Part shown: positions 31,734-40,267 of the stretch, piece after piece
How the letters are laid out: each line of letters opens with the position of its first letter
Position numbering within the stretch: position 1 is the stretch's first letter
Assembly: GCA_964345215.1 (NCBI GenBank)
Contig: CAYFQH010000017.1
Span: 1 to 41,408 of the forward strand
Length of the DNA: 41,408 nt
Reading direction: 5' to 3'
From: CAYFQH01 sp964345215
Lineage (GTDB): Bacteria; Bacillota; Clostridia; Christensenellales; Aristaeellaceae
Position numbers and translations under genes: made by a program
The notes under the pieces: generated by a model
Seen by the model: the letters and a program-made list of their open reading frames with translations, nothing else
What the model was told of the DNA's origin: nothing
The model's database searches: none

Positions 31734-33101
31734 ATGAGCCTAGTGCCACAACAACCCTATCAGGGAAAGGTTCCGCCTCAAAGTTTAGAGGCGGAACGTT
31801 CCGTGCTGGGCGCAATGATGCAAGACCCTAATGCGGTGATATTAGCCGCCGAGCGGCTTGAAAAAGAAGACTTTTATGAACCTGCCCACCAGGAAATATT
31901 TGATGCCATGCGCCGCTTACATACCGGCGGCATGCCTGTAGATTTAATTACCCTTGATGAAGCCCTGACCAAAAAAGGTACCCTGGAAGGGATTGGCGGC
32001 AGCATTTATTTGGTGGAACTGGCTGGCTATGTACCCACCACGGCCAATGTTGGGGCTTATATATCCATCGTTTTAGAAAAATCAACCTTTCGCAAGCTTA
32101 TCAAGGCCTCCTCGGAGATCAGCGCCATGAGCTATGGCCAGCAAACAGAACTAACCGATACCCTTAACTTTGCCGAGAAATCGATTTTTGATATTGTGAT
32201 GCGCCGGGCCAGTGGCGAGGCCCTGGTCCATGTTGCCAAAGTGCTAAACAATACCTATGAACAAATTGAAGAGTTTGCCAAATTAAAGGGAGGAATTTCA
32301 GGGGTTCCCACAGGCTTTACAGATTTAGATGAGGTCCTGACGGGACTTCATGAAGGGGAACTGATTTTAATCGGTGGCAGGCCGGCCATGGGTAAAACCA
32401 GTTTGGCCATGAACGTTGTTCAAAACGCCTGTATAGCAAAGGGAAAAACCACTGCTGTATTCAGCCTTGAAATGCCAAGGGAGCAAATTGCCCTTCGGAT
32501 GCTCTGTTCTGAAGCCCGGGTGGAAATGCAAAAGGTTCGCTCCGGTACCCTGGCCGACGAGGACTGGGGCAAGCTGGCAAAGGCCATAGGCCCTATGGCC
32601 AGTGCGCCGTTATATTTAGATGACACTTCTTCCCTCACCCCTTCTCAGGTGCGCAGCCGCTGTAGGCGGCTGATGATGGATAAGGGCCTTGATTTGGTTG
32701 TGATTGATTATTTGCAGCTGATGGGCAGCGACAACCGAACAGAAAATAGACAGCTTGAGGTTAGTGAAATATCAAGGCAGCTCAAGAGCATTGCCCTTGA
32801 GCTGAAAATACCGGTGGTGGCCTGTGCCCAGCTATCCCGGGCAAATACGGCCCGCTCTGATAAGCGCCCCATGTTAAATGACCTTCGAGACTCGGGCTCA
32901 ATTGAACAAGATGCAGACGTGGTGATGTTTATTCATCGGGAAGGCTATTATGCCCCCAAAGGTGAGGCAGATGATAACACCGGCGAAATCATTATAGGCA
33001 AGCAGCGTAACGGCCCTTTGGGCACCATTCCTGTAGCCTGGCTGAATCAATATGCCACCTATGCCAGCCTGTCCCGAAGCGGACAGAATGTTCCTTTTTA
33101 A
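31734..33101 (+). CDS. dnaB: Replicative DNA helicase
   Basis: Hexameric helicase that unwinds the chromosome at the fork. 455 residues. The N-terminal DnaG-binding domain (about 8-105, PPQSLEAERSVLGAMM) is followed by a linker and the RecA-like core with Walker A GGRPAMGKTS, AVFSLEMP, the Walker B region DLVVIDYLQLM, and the arginine-finger/H4 region RANTARSDKRPMLNDLRDSGSIEQDAD. No intein interrupts it. ATG 31734 has GGAG at eight bases; the in-frame GTG 31713 and ATG 31716 are possible earlier starts with AGGG upstream. Probably co-transcribed with rplI. Confidence 0.95.
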   Translation: MSLVPQQPYQGKVPPQSLEAERSVLGAMMQDPNAVILAAERLEKEDFYEPAHQEIFDAMRRLHTGGMPVDLITLDEALTKKGTLEGIGGSIYLVELAGYVPTTANVGAYISIVLEKSTFRKLIKASSEISAMSYGQQTELTDTLNFAEKSIFDIVMRRASGEALVHVAKVLNNTYEQIEEFAKLKGGISGVPTGFTDLDEVLTGLHEGELILIGGRPAMGKTSLAMNVVQNACIAKGKTTAVFSLEMPREQIALRMLCSEARVEMQKVRSGTLADEDWGKLAKAIGPMASAPLYLDDTSSLTPSQVRSRCRRLMMDKGLDLVVIDYLQLMGSDNRTENRQLEVSEISRQLKSIALELKIPVVACAQLSRANTARSDKRPMLNDLRDSGSIEQDADVVMFIHREGYYAPKGEADDNTGEIIIGKQRNGPLGTIPVAWLNQYATYASLSRSGQNVPF

Positions 33102-33127
33102 TAGCAAAAAGAATGGAGATACAGTAA

Positions 33128-34102
33128 ATGATGGATCAACCCCAGGTAAAAGACCTGGCTAAAGACATGCGTTTTGAAGGTTTTTTGCTGGTGCGCCAAA
33201 GTGAACAACGAGCCGCCAGCAACGGCAGCCGATACTTGGATATGAACCTGGGAGACAAAAGCGGAGAGATTAACGCCAAGCTTTGGGACGGAGCCTTTGC
33301 GCCACCCCCTGTGGGCAGCGTTGTAAAAGTACGGGCAGGCATTATTGAATATAATGGTCGGCTTCAAATGCGCATTGAGCGGCTGCGAGATGCAGGGGAG
33401 GAAGAGGGAGTGGACATTCGTCTTTTAACCCCCAGTGCTCCCTTTGTGCCGGAGGATATGCTGCGAAGGGTATACCAGGTGATTGATGAAATGGCAAACG
33501 CAGATATTCAAAAGATTCTTCACCACGTTATCAAAGAGCAGGAAGAAGCCTTATTGTACTTCCCCGCTGCCCAGCGGATTCATCATGCCGAGCGCAGCGG
33601 TCTTTTGCACCACGTAACCAGCATGCTTAAAACTGCCGATGCTATTTTAGCCTGCTATCCCTTTTTAAACGGGGATTTGCTCCGGGCCGGGGTAATCCTT
33701 CATGATTTAAGTAAAATAGCCGAGATGGACAGCGACAGCCTTGGAAATGTAAAAGATTACACAAAGGACGGACTGCTTATTGGGCATCTGGTACGGGGGG
33801 TAACCAGTGTTGCCAGGGCAGCAGAAATAACCGGCGTTACCGGTGAAATTCCCCTGTTGCTTGAGCACATGGTGCTTAGCCACCATGGGGTGGCAGAGTA
33901 TGGCAGCCCTCGTAAACCCATGTTTCCCGAGGCAGAGGCCCTTCACTGGATTGATGTGTTTGATGCCAGGATGAACGAGATGGAAGGAATTATTAAGCGG
34001 ACCCCATCCGGGGCATTCAGCGAAAAAATCTGGTCTTTAGACAGGCGGGTATACCATCCCCTCTACGAGGAAGTTACAGGCGAAAATAATGGGGACAGTT
34101 GA
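33128..34102 (+). CDS. yhaM: YhaM-family 3'-5' exoribonuclease
   Basis: 324 residues. An N-terminal OB-fold nucleic-acid-binding domain (about 12-100, with RYLDMNLGDKSGEINAKLWDG) precedes an HD-domain metal phosphohydrolase (about 155-290): HHAERSGLLHHVTSML, GVILHDLSKI with the HD pair, and LEHMVLSHHG. This is the architecture of Bacillus YhaM, which degrades RNA from the 3' end and also cuts single-stranded DNA. It lies 26 bases after dnaB with a weak ribosome site, so the genes are probably co-transcribed. Confidence 0.92.
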   Translation: MMDQPQVKDLAKDMRFEGFLLVRQSEQRAASNGSRYLDMNLGDKSGEINAKLWDGAFAPPPVGSVVKVRAGIIEYNGRLQMRIERLRDAGEEEGVDIRLLTPSAPFVPEDMLRRVYQVIDEMANADIQKILHHVIKEQEEALLYFPAAQRIHHAERSGLLHHVTSMLKTADAILACYPFLNGDLLRAGVILHDLSKIAEMDSDSLGNVKDYTKDGLLIGHLVRGVTSVARAAEITGVTGEIPLLLEHMVLSHHGVAEYGSPRKPMFPEAEALHWIDVFDARMNEMEGIIKRTPSGAFSEKIWSLDRRVYHPLYEEVTGENNGDS

Positions 34103-34127
34103 CGGGAGGCCTTGTTGCTGGTAGAAT
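34099..34127 (+). promoter_or_regulatory. Promoter of the lipoprotein gene
   Basis: -35 TTGACG (34099-34104) overlaps the yhaM stop; 17-base spacer; -10 TAGAAT (34122-34127). Confidence 0.6.
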
Positions 34128-34197
34128 AAACATGACTTTTGATTAAAAACCGTTCATTATGGGCTGACCAATTCCATCCTTTACAGGAGGTATGAAT

Positions 34198-35019
34198 ATG
34201 AAGAAAAAAACTTTGGCCATTTTGTTTGTTGCACTCATTTTGGCATTGGCAGGTTGTACACCCAATACAGATAATATTCCCGTTGCCAGCGGTGTACAAG
34301 ATGTGCAGGGCCAGCCGGTTCTTCCAACCGATCCCCCCGCTGATGCAGAGGAGGATATGGGCCAGGCTGCCATGAATGAAGAGGGGGTAACCATTCCCGA
34401 AGATGAAGAAGGTGACGAACCTTTTTTTGGCGGGCAAGATATGGCCGGTAACGATCCAGTTCTTGAAAGTACCCCCTACCCTTTTACCGGCGCCACGCCT
34501 ATTGTGCTTGACCCTATTGATATGCCTACCCCAACGGCCGCACCTGAAATTAGCTTTAGCTACACAGACTATAATGCTTCAAAGCTGGGGCTGACTTTTA
34601 GAGGCCCCGAGGGATGGAACATCAATGATGAGGCAGGCAATACGTATACCCTTACAGAGCCTTTTGAGCGGGATGGAGTTACAGCCACTATTACCATAGT
34701 ACGAGATAATATAACCGATAAGCCCAGTATGACCGAGCTTAAAAAACTGGTCGATCTTGAAATTGATCAAATGAGTATGGCCGAGTTTCAAAGTTTTCAA
34801 AAAAACAGTGTAGCAGAGCGAACTCTTCTTGGAAAAGATGGGGCATATACAAACTACCGGGGGGTATTGCCTGGGGGCGCTGTGGTTCGTGGCCGGTATC
34901 ATGTGGTTGCGGTGAACAATGTTCGCTATACTATACACCTGCGCCACGCAGCCAACTTTAATGAAGATTATTTAAAAAACTATAACGAAATTCGCAGAAC
35001 CATCAGCGCTTCGCCCTGA
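34198..35019 (+). CDS. Lipoprotein of unknown function
   Basis: 273 residues. The signal peptide ends in lipobox LAGC with Cys20, so it is anchored to the outer face of the membrane. Residues about 21-115 are an acidic, Pro/Thr/Asp/Glu-rich linker (PTDPPADAEEDMG, PMPTPTAAP-like). The remaining ~150 residues form a compact mixed alpha/beta domain (GLTFRGPEGWNI, ATITIVRDN, YHVVAVNNVRYTIHL) reminiscent of PsbP-like or DUF1795-type domains, which I cannot confirm by eye. ATG 34198 is seven bases from AGGAGG; the ATG at 34192 is too close. It has its own promoter and a strong terminator. Confidence 0.8.
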   Translation: MKKKTLAILFVALILALAGCTPNTDNIPVASGVQDVQGQPVLPTDPPADAEEDMGQAAMNEEGVTIPEDEEGDEPFFGGQDMAGNDPVLESTPYPFTGATPIVLDPIDMPTPTAAPEISFSYTDYNASKLGLTFRGPEGWNINDEAGNTYTLTEPFERDGVTATITIVRDNITDKPSMTELKKLVDLEIDQMSMAEFQSFQKNSVAERTLLGKDGAYTNYRGVLPGGAVVRGRYHVVAVNNVRYTIHLRHAANFNEDYLKNYNEIRRTISASP

Positions 35020-35030
35020 TGGATAAAAGC

Positions 35031-35076
35031 AAAAGAATATAAAAAAGCCGCACATGCGGCTTTTTTATATTCTTTT
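35031..35076. terminator. Strong symmetrical terminator
   Basis: 22-base perfect arms (35031-35052 and 35055-35076; core AAAAAAGCCGCA/TGCGGCTTTTTT) with a two-base spacer. It isolates the lipoprotein gene from the nuclease/helicase pair. Confidence 0.9.
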
Positions 35077-35112
35077 GTTGTGGCCTGGCAATAAAAGGAA
35101 TAAGCTGCTTGA

Positions 35113-35141
35113 TTGATTCCTCCATTGCCCCATGGTACAAT
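35113..35141 (+). promoter_or_regulatory. Promoter of the nuclease-like/SNF2 helicase pair
   Basis: -35 TTGATT (35113-35118), 17-base spacer, extended TGG, -10 TACAAT (35136-35141). The in-frame TTG at 35113 is part of the -35 and so is not a start codon. Confidence 0.65.
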
Positions 35142-35166
35142 AAATAAGTTAGGAAAGGGGTATAAA

Positions 35167-35544
35167 ATGGACGAAGCATTAACAAATAAGGTGCTCCATG
35201 CTCTTAAAACCATTCGAGCTCCCCTGGCTCAGGGGGAGTACGACCTGCATCAAATTGTGGCCGATGCCCTTGAGGGACAAAACCTTTTCTATGTTCACGA
35301 GGCCAGGCTGGCCCCTCGCTGCCGAATTGATTTTTTGGTAGAGGGGCAAGTGGGCATCGAACTTAAAAAAGGGCGGCCTAACGGGCCTAAAATGAAAGAG
35401 CAGGCAGCCCGCTACGCAGCAGCGGCGGATATTAGGGCTTTAATTGTCGTGGTTGAAAAGTGGGTGAACCTGCCCAACCAATTGGCAGGCAAACCCCTAT
35501 ACACCATATCGCTTAACCGACTTTGGGGGATTGCATTACCGTGA
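35167..35544 (+). CDS. Small PD-(D/E)XK nuclease-like protein
   Basis: 125 residues, not a named family that I recognise. The pattern E45 (YVHEARL), D55 (CRIDFLV), E65-x-K67 (VGIELKKG) and Gln79 in KEQAARYA followed by ALIVVVEKW matches the metal-binding core of PD-(D/E)XK nucleases, of the size of Hjc or VRR-NUC domains. It may therefore cut DNA or be a fold relative acting in targeting. ATG 35167 follows GGAAAGGGG. It overlaps the SNF2 helicase by GTGA, so the two proteins are made together and may form a complex. No methylase or specificity subunit is nearby. Confidence 0.6.
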   Translation: MDEALTNKVLHALKTIRAPLAQGEYDLHQIVADALEGQNLFYVHEARLAPRCRIDFLVEGQVGIELKKGRPNGPKMKEQAARYAAAADIRALIVVVEKWVNLPNQLAGKPLYTISLNRLWGIALP

Positions 35545-37319
35545 TAGAGGAACAAAAAAACAACCTTTTTAAACAAAATAATATAGAGGAACTACCCCCT
35601 TATTTGCTGCCCCCGAGGGGCAATAGCCGTACTTACGGAGAATTATCTTATAACAAGCGGCGTAAATGCTGGACCATTAAGGCCAGCCCCGCTGTAACGG
35701 AAATGGCTAAGAGGCTTTTTCCCGGCAGCCAGGGCAGCAGGCGGGGAGAGGCCCGTTTTACCGCCCATAGAAGGCTCATGGGGGATTTACACTGGTTTAT
35801 GCTCCGCTATCCTTTAGATATCCGTAAAGGCGATGAAAAGCGCTTTGAGGAAGCCATGGAGGAGGCCCGCTGCTACGCCCTGCAAAAAGAGCTAAGCCGC
35901 CAACAACCCTTAAGTGCTAAGCCGCCAAAGCAAACTTTTATGGGGGAATTACAGCCCTTTCAGGAAAAGGGCCTGGCCTTTTTACTTGCTAATCCAAGAA
36001 GCTTACTGGCCGATGAAATGGGCCTTGGCAAAACCGTTCAAGCCTTAGCTTGGCTGGCGATGGCCCCTAAATACCCGGCCATTATTATTCCCCCTGCCCA
36101 TTTAATGCGCAACTGGCAGCGGGAGATTAAACGGTTTTTATTGGTGGAAGGGCGGGAGCCGGTGGTTCACATGATCAAAGGATTAAAGCCCTATACCCTG
36201 CCAAAGGCCGATATTTATATTATGCATTACCTGCTTTTACGGGGCTGGAAGGAAACCCTTCCCCAATTGGGTTTTGGTGCCGTGATTTTTGATGAAATAC
36301 AGGAATTACGCCACAGTGGTACAGAAAAATATTCAGCCGCCAGCCTTTTGGCCGGCAGCTGCGAGGCGGTAATTGGCCTAAGCGGTACCCCCATCTATAA
36401 CCGCGGCGGGGAAATTTGGAATGTCATAAACATTTTGGATTTTCATTTTTTAGGGGATTGGGAAAGCTTTTCTCGGGAATGGTGTTACGGTTATGGCAAG
36501 GGCATTGTGATAAAGCCTCAACTTTTAGGGGAATACTTAAAAGAAGAGGGAATGATGCTTCGGCGCACCAAAGAGGAAGTGCTGCCGGAACTACCCCCCA
36601 AACGGCGTCTGGTACAGGAAATTGACGATGATGAAGTGTTATATAAGCGGCTGATGCAGCCGGTAATGGAAAAGCTTTTGGCCTGGGAGCAGGAGGAAAT
36701 GACTCCCCAGGCGAGAGCCCTTTTAGAGGAACACATCTCCAAACAAGAGCGCCAGGCTACAGGCATCGCCAAGGCCCCCTATGTGGCCCAGTTTGTGAGG
36801 GCCCTGCTGGAAGGGGAGGAGAAGGTATTGTTATTTGCCCACCACCACAGCGTAATGGACATTTATCAAAAAGAGTTAAAAAGTTTTTCCCCCGTGTTTA
36901 TTACAGGCCGCGAAACCGCTCAGCAAAAAGATCGGGCGATTACTCGCTTTATGGAAGGAAAGAGTAATTTATGTTGTATTTCTCTTCGGGCGGCGGCGGG
37001 GCTTAACTTACAGCGGGCCAGCTGTGTGGTCTTTGGGGAGCTGGATTGGTCTCCTGCGGTCCATAGCCAGGCGGAAGACCGGGCCCACCGCATGGGCCAG
37101 GAAGATTCGATTTTGTGTTATTACCTGGTTAGCCCCAAAGGCAGCGATATGGATATGCAGGAGGCTCTGGGCCTTAAAGTAAGCCAGTTTATAGGTTTAA
37201 TGGGGGACGAGCCTGCTTCGCCCCTGGCCCTGGCCCAGGAGGCCTCTTATGCAAAAAACCATGTGCAGCAATTGGCAAAACGGCTTCATCCCACTCAAGA
37301 GAAGGCGGCATCTTTTTAA
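35541..37319 (+). CDS. SNF2-family DNA translocase
   Basis: 592 residues from GTG 35541. An N-terminal ~130 residues, not recognised, contain a CWTIKASPAV segment. Then come two helicase lobes: Walker A in LLADEMGLGKTVQAL (156-170), IIIPPAHLMRNW, DEIQ box 251-254, SGTP 281-284, lobe 2 with KVLLFAHHHSVMD, RAAAGLNLQRAS and AEDRAHRMGQ (511-520). Lobe 2 looks like the SMARCAL1/ZRANB3 group (annealing helicases), more than the large Swi2 chromatin type. The short C-terminus carries no extra domain. A TTG at 35523 would add six residues; the GTGA overlap is preferred. The priA start lies 110 bases after its stop. Confidence 0.9.
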   Translation: MIEEQKNNLFKQNNIEELPPYLLPPRGNSRTYGELSYNKRRKCWTIKASPAVTEMAKRLFPGSQGSRRGEARFTAHRRLMGDLHWFMLRYPLDIRKGDEKRFEEAMEEARCYALQKELSRQQPLSAKPPKQTFMGELQPFQEKGLAFLLANPRSLLADEMGLGKTVQALAWLAMAPKYPAIIIPPAHLMRNWQREIKRFLLVEGREPVVHMIKGLKPYTLPKADIYIMHYLLLRGWKETLPQLGFGAVIFDEIQELRHSGTEKYSAASLLAGSCEAVIGLSGTPIYNRGGEIWNVINILDFHFLGDWESFSREWCYGYGKGIVIKPQLLGEYLKEEGMMLRRTKEEVLPELPPKRRLVQEIDDDEVLYKRLMQPVMEKLLAWEQEEMTPQARALLEEHISKQERQATGIAKAPYVAQFVRALLEGEEKVLLFAHHHSVMDIYQKELKSFSPVFITGRETAQQKDRAITRFMEGKSNLCCISLRAAAGLNLQRASCVVFGELDWSPAVHSQAEDRAHRMGQEDSILCYYLVSPKGSDMDMQEALGLKVSQFIGLMGDEPASPLALAQEASYAKNHVQQLAKRLHPTQEKAASF

Positions 37320-37428
37320 GCCCAAACTGTATTTTTACAGAAGGGACTCTTATTCAGCAGGTCGCCGACATCATTTGAAAGTAAAGCTTATGATTGCGAG
37401 GATTTGTTTTCAGAAAGGAGGAATGACC

Positions 37429-39669
37429 GTGTATGCTCAAGTAATCGTAGATATTGCCCATGAAAACGTGGCAAGGGTATTTACCTATGCCATTCCTCCC
37501 CAACTAAGTGCCCAAAAAGGCTCCAGGGTGCTGGTTCCCTTTGGCCCCAGAACCATTGAAGGAGTAGTGTTAGGCATAACCCGCCAAACGGACCTTGATG
37601 CCGGTAAAATCAAGGCCATTAAGCAAGTATTGGATTCTCAGCCTACTATTTTAGGCCCTTTATTGGAACTGGCCGAAGAAATGGCGGAAAAAGCCCACTG
37701 CCCCCTGGCCGAAACCCTACGCCTGATGTACCCCGCCGCTCTTCGGGGGGGACGCATTAAAACCAAAACCCAGTGGGCGGTTAAAATAGCCATTCCCCTT
37801 GATGAGGTGGATAAGGCCATTGCCCAAAACAAGCGTTCCAGTAAAAAACAAAGCTTGTTGGCCCTTTTGAAAAGCGGGGAAGAAGCAAAGGTAGATGACC
37901 TTAGAAACTATGTAAAAGACCCCATGACTGCCTTAAAATCCCTGGCGGAAAAAGGAATCATTGATTTATACCAGGTGGAACAGCTCCGCTCCCCTTACGA
38001 AAACATGGCCATTATCAAAACCACCGCCCCAAAGCTGATGCCCCAGCAAGAGGAAGTTTTGGATGAAATGGTGCCCAGCCTGGCCCAGGGCAAGGGCAAG
38101 TTTTTGCTTCATGGTATTACCGGGGCAGGTAAAACGGAAGTATATATGCACTTGGTGGATAAGGCCCTTACCCTGGGCAAGGGAGCTATTATTTTGGTGC
38201 CGGAAATTGCCCTCACCCCCCAAATGATTCAGTGGTTCCGCAACCGCTTTGGAGAACAGGCGGCGGTACTCCACTCCCGCTTATCTACAGGGGAACATTA
38301 CGATGAGTGGCGGCGGATTCGCCGGGGGGCGGCCCGGGTGGTCATTGGTGCCCGCTCGGCGGTGTTTGCCCCTGTAGAGCACTTAGGGCTTATTGTGGTA
38401 GATGAAGAGCACGAGCAAAGCTATTACAGCGATAAACATCCCCGCTACGATGCCCGGGAAGTAGCGGAAAGCCGCTGTAAGCGAGAGGAAGCCACCCTTT
38501 TATTAAGCAGCGCCACCCCAAGTGTACTGTCTTTTGCCAAGGCACGCAGGGGAGACTATGTGCTTTTGGAAATGACCCGGCGAGTCATGGACAGGGCCTT
38601 GCCCCAGGTGGAAATTGTGGATATGCGCAAAGAACTGGAGGAGGGCAACCGTTCCATCTTCAGCCATTCCCTTCAGGAAAAATTGAAGGACTGTATCGAA
38701 AAAGGCCGTCAGGCTATCTTATTTTTAAACAGGCGGGGTCATTCCAGCTTTGTTTCCTGCCGTAAGTGCGGCTATGTAGTAAAATGCGGTCAGTGTGATA
38801 TTTCCATGACCTACCATAAAGAAGGGGGAAGGGAAATGCTGCGCTGCCATTACTGCGGCCAAGAGGCACCGCCCCCCAAAACTTGCCCTAGCTGCCAATC
38901 CAGCTACATCCGTTTTTTTGGCCTAGGTACCCAAAAGGTGGAAGAAGAAGTAAGGAAGGCCTTTCCAGGCATTGGGGTTTTGCGGATGGATATTGATACC
39001 GTGGCTCAAAAAGAGGGCCATGCCAATATTCTGCGGGCCTTTAGCGAACAAAAGGCCCAAGTGCTCATCGGCACTCAAATGGTGGCCAAGGGCCTGGATT
39101 TTCCACAGGTTACCCTGGTGGGGGTCATCGCGGCGGACATGACTTTAAACCTGCCTGATTACCGGGCCCCCGAGCGGACTTTTCAACTGTTAACCCAGGT
39201 GGCAGGCCGGGCGGGGCGCTCCATTTACCCGGGGCAGGTGGTTATTCAAACGTATAAACCCCAGCACCCTGTTATTTTAACGGCCGCTGCCCAGGATTAC
39301 CGCAGTTTTTTTGAAGAGGAGTTTGCCCGGCGCAGGCGAGGTCTTTACCCGCCCTTTACCATGATTAGCCGCCTTTTAGTAGAAGGGCCTGATGAACCTA
39401 AGGTACAAGAAAAAACTGTGATTCTTTATCATCAGGTAAAAGAATATTTGCATAAAACCCCCAGCGTTAAACAAAGGGTGCTAATGCTCCGCCACGATAC
39501 GGCCCCCATTAAAATGCTGCGGGGCAAGTACCGCTACCATGTTTTGCTAAAGGCGGTGGATCACCCCGGGGTAGAAAAATTCTACGGCTTTTTAAGCGAT
39601 TTGGCCCAGGAAGAAGGAGAAAAACACCCCCAAGTATATTTTGAACTTAACCCCTCTTCTATGGTATAA
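37429..39669 (+). CDS. priA: Primosomal protein N' (replication-restart helicase)
   Basis: Reloads the replisome at stalled forks. 746 residues from GTG 37429. A 3'-DNA-binding domain is at the N-terminus (YAQVIVDIAHENVARVFTYAIP), followed by helicase lobes with Walker A GITGAGKTE and DEEH, and the zinc-binding insertion with eight cysteines between SCRKCGYVVKCGQC and CPSCQS. RVLVPFGPRTIEGVV is a typical PriA strand. GTG 37429 is seven bases from AAAGGAGG; ATG 37423 is only one base away, and the longer frame from 37249 lies in the helicase gene. There is no clear promoter in 37320-37428. Confidence 0.94.
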   Translation: MYAQVIVDIAHENVARVFTYAIPPQLSAQKGSRVLVPFGPRTIEGVVLGITRQTDLDAGKIKAIKQVLDSQPTILGPLLELAEEMAEKAHCPLAETLRLMYPAALRGGRIKTKTQWAVKIAIPLDEVDKAIAQNKRSSKKQSLLALLKSGEEAKVDDLRNYVKDPMTALKSLAEKGIIDLYQVEQLRSPYENMAIIKTTAPKLMPQQEEVLDEMVPSLAQGKGKFLLHGITGAGKTEVYMHLVDKALTLGKGAIILVPEIALTPQMIQWFRNRFGEQAAVLHSRLSTGEHYDEWRRIRRGAARVVIGARSAVFAPVEHLGLIVVDEEHEQSYYSDKHPRYDAREVAESRCKREEATLLLSSATPSVLSFAKARRGDYVLLEMTRRVMDRALPQVEIVDMRKELEEGNRSIFSHSLQEKLKDCIEKGRQAILFLNRRGHSSFVSCRKCGYVVKCGQCDISMTYHKEGGREMLRCHYCGQEAPPPKTCPSCQSSYIRFFGLGTQKVEEEVRKAFPGIGVLRMDIDTVAQKEGHANILRAFSEQKAQVLIGTQMVAKGLDFPQVTLVGVIAADMTLNLPDYRAPERTFQLLTQVAGRAGRSIYPGQVVIQTYKPQHPVILTAAAQDYRSFFEEEFARRRRGLYPPFTMISRLLVEGPDEPKVQEKTVILYHQVKEYLHKTPSVKQRVLMLRHDTAPIKMLRGKYRYHVLLKAVDHPGVEKFYGFLSDLAQEEGEKHPQVYFELNPSSMV

Positions 39670-39670
39670 T
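39641..39670 (+). promoter_or_regulatory. Promoter of def-fmt, inside the 3' end of priA
   Basis: -35 TTGAAC (39641-39646), 18-base spacer, extended TGG, -10 TATAAT (39665-39670). The -10 box spans the priA stop codon. No terminator is seen before def. Confidence 0.6.
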
Positions 39671-39742
39671 AAGATGTTAGGCTATGCCTTTACAAAACAC
39701 ATAACAATATTTAATTGATAGATATAAAAGGGGAATACCAAC

Positions 39743-40267
39743 ATGGCAATTCGAAATATATTAACCATTGGCGACGAGCTTTTGCGCAAGCAAGCAAAGC
39801 CCGTTACCAAATTTGATCAACGGCTCCATACCCTCCTTGACGACATGGCCCAAACCATGTATGAAGCCCCCGGGGTAGGCCTGGCCGCCCCTCAGGTGGG
39901 CGTTTTGCGCCAAGTGGTGGTTATTGACATTGGAGATGAAGAAATAGGTTTATTGGAGCTGATTAATCCCACTATCACCAGTGAAAAGGGTCAGCAGTGC
40001 GGTATGGAAGGGTGCCTGAGTGTACCCGGCCGCCAAGCGGTGGTTACCCGCCCTCATAAAGTTACACTAAAAGCCCAAAACCGCAGTGGGGAGGAATTTA
40101 CCTTGGAAGCCGAGGGGTATCTGGCCCGGGCCATCTGCCATGAGCTGGATCACCTAAAAGGCCAGCTTTATGTAGATATTATGGACGAAGAACTTTTTGA
40201 AGAGGACGATTGGGAACAGGTGATTGACAATGTGGCCAAGGGCCGCGAAGGGGCTGTGATTGAATGA
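39743..40267 (+). CDS. def: Peptide deformylase
   Basis: Metalloenzyme that removes the formyl group from nascent proteins, working on what Fmt creates. 174 residues. All three motifs are intact: GVGLAAPQ (44-51), EGCLS (89-93, metal ligand Cys91) and HELDH (133-137, two histidine ligands and the catalytic Glu). It ends in a short charged tail. An AAAAGGGG site precedes the ATG. Overlaps fmt by four bases (ATGA), the conserved coupled order. Confidence 0.96.
   Translation: MAIRNILTIGDELLRKQAKPVTKFDQRLHTLLDDMAQTMYEAPGVGLAAPQVGVLRQVVVIDIGDEEIGLLELINPTITSEKGQQCGMEGCLSVPGRQAVVTRPHKVTLKAQNRSGEEFTLEAEGYLARAICHELDHLKGQLYVDIMDEELFEEDDWEQVIDNVAKGREGAVIE

Noticed and set aside
35113..37319. Type I or III restriction-modification system
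   Set aside because: No methyltransferase or specificity gene, and the helicase is SNF2-type with SMARCAL1-like lobe 2, not a type I/III R subunit.
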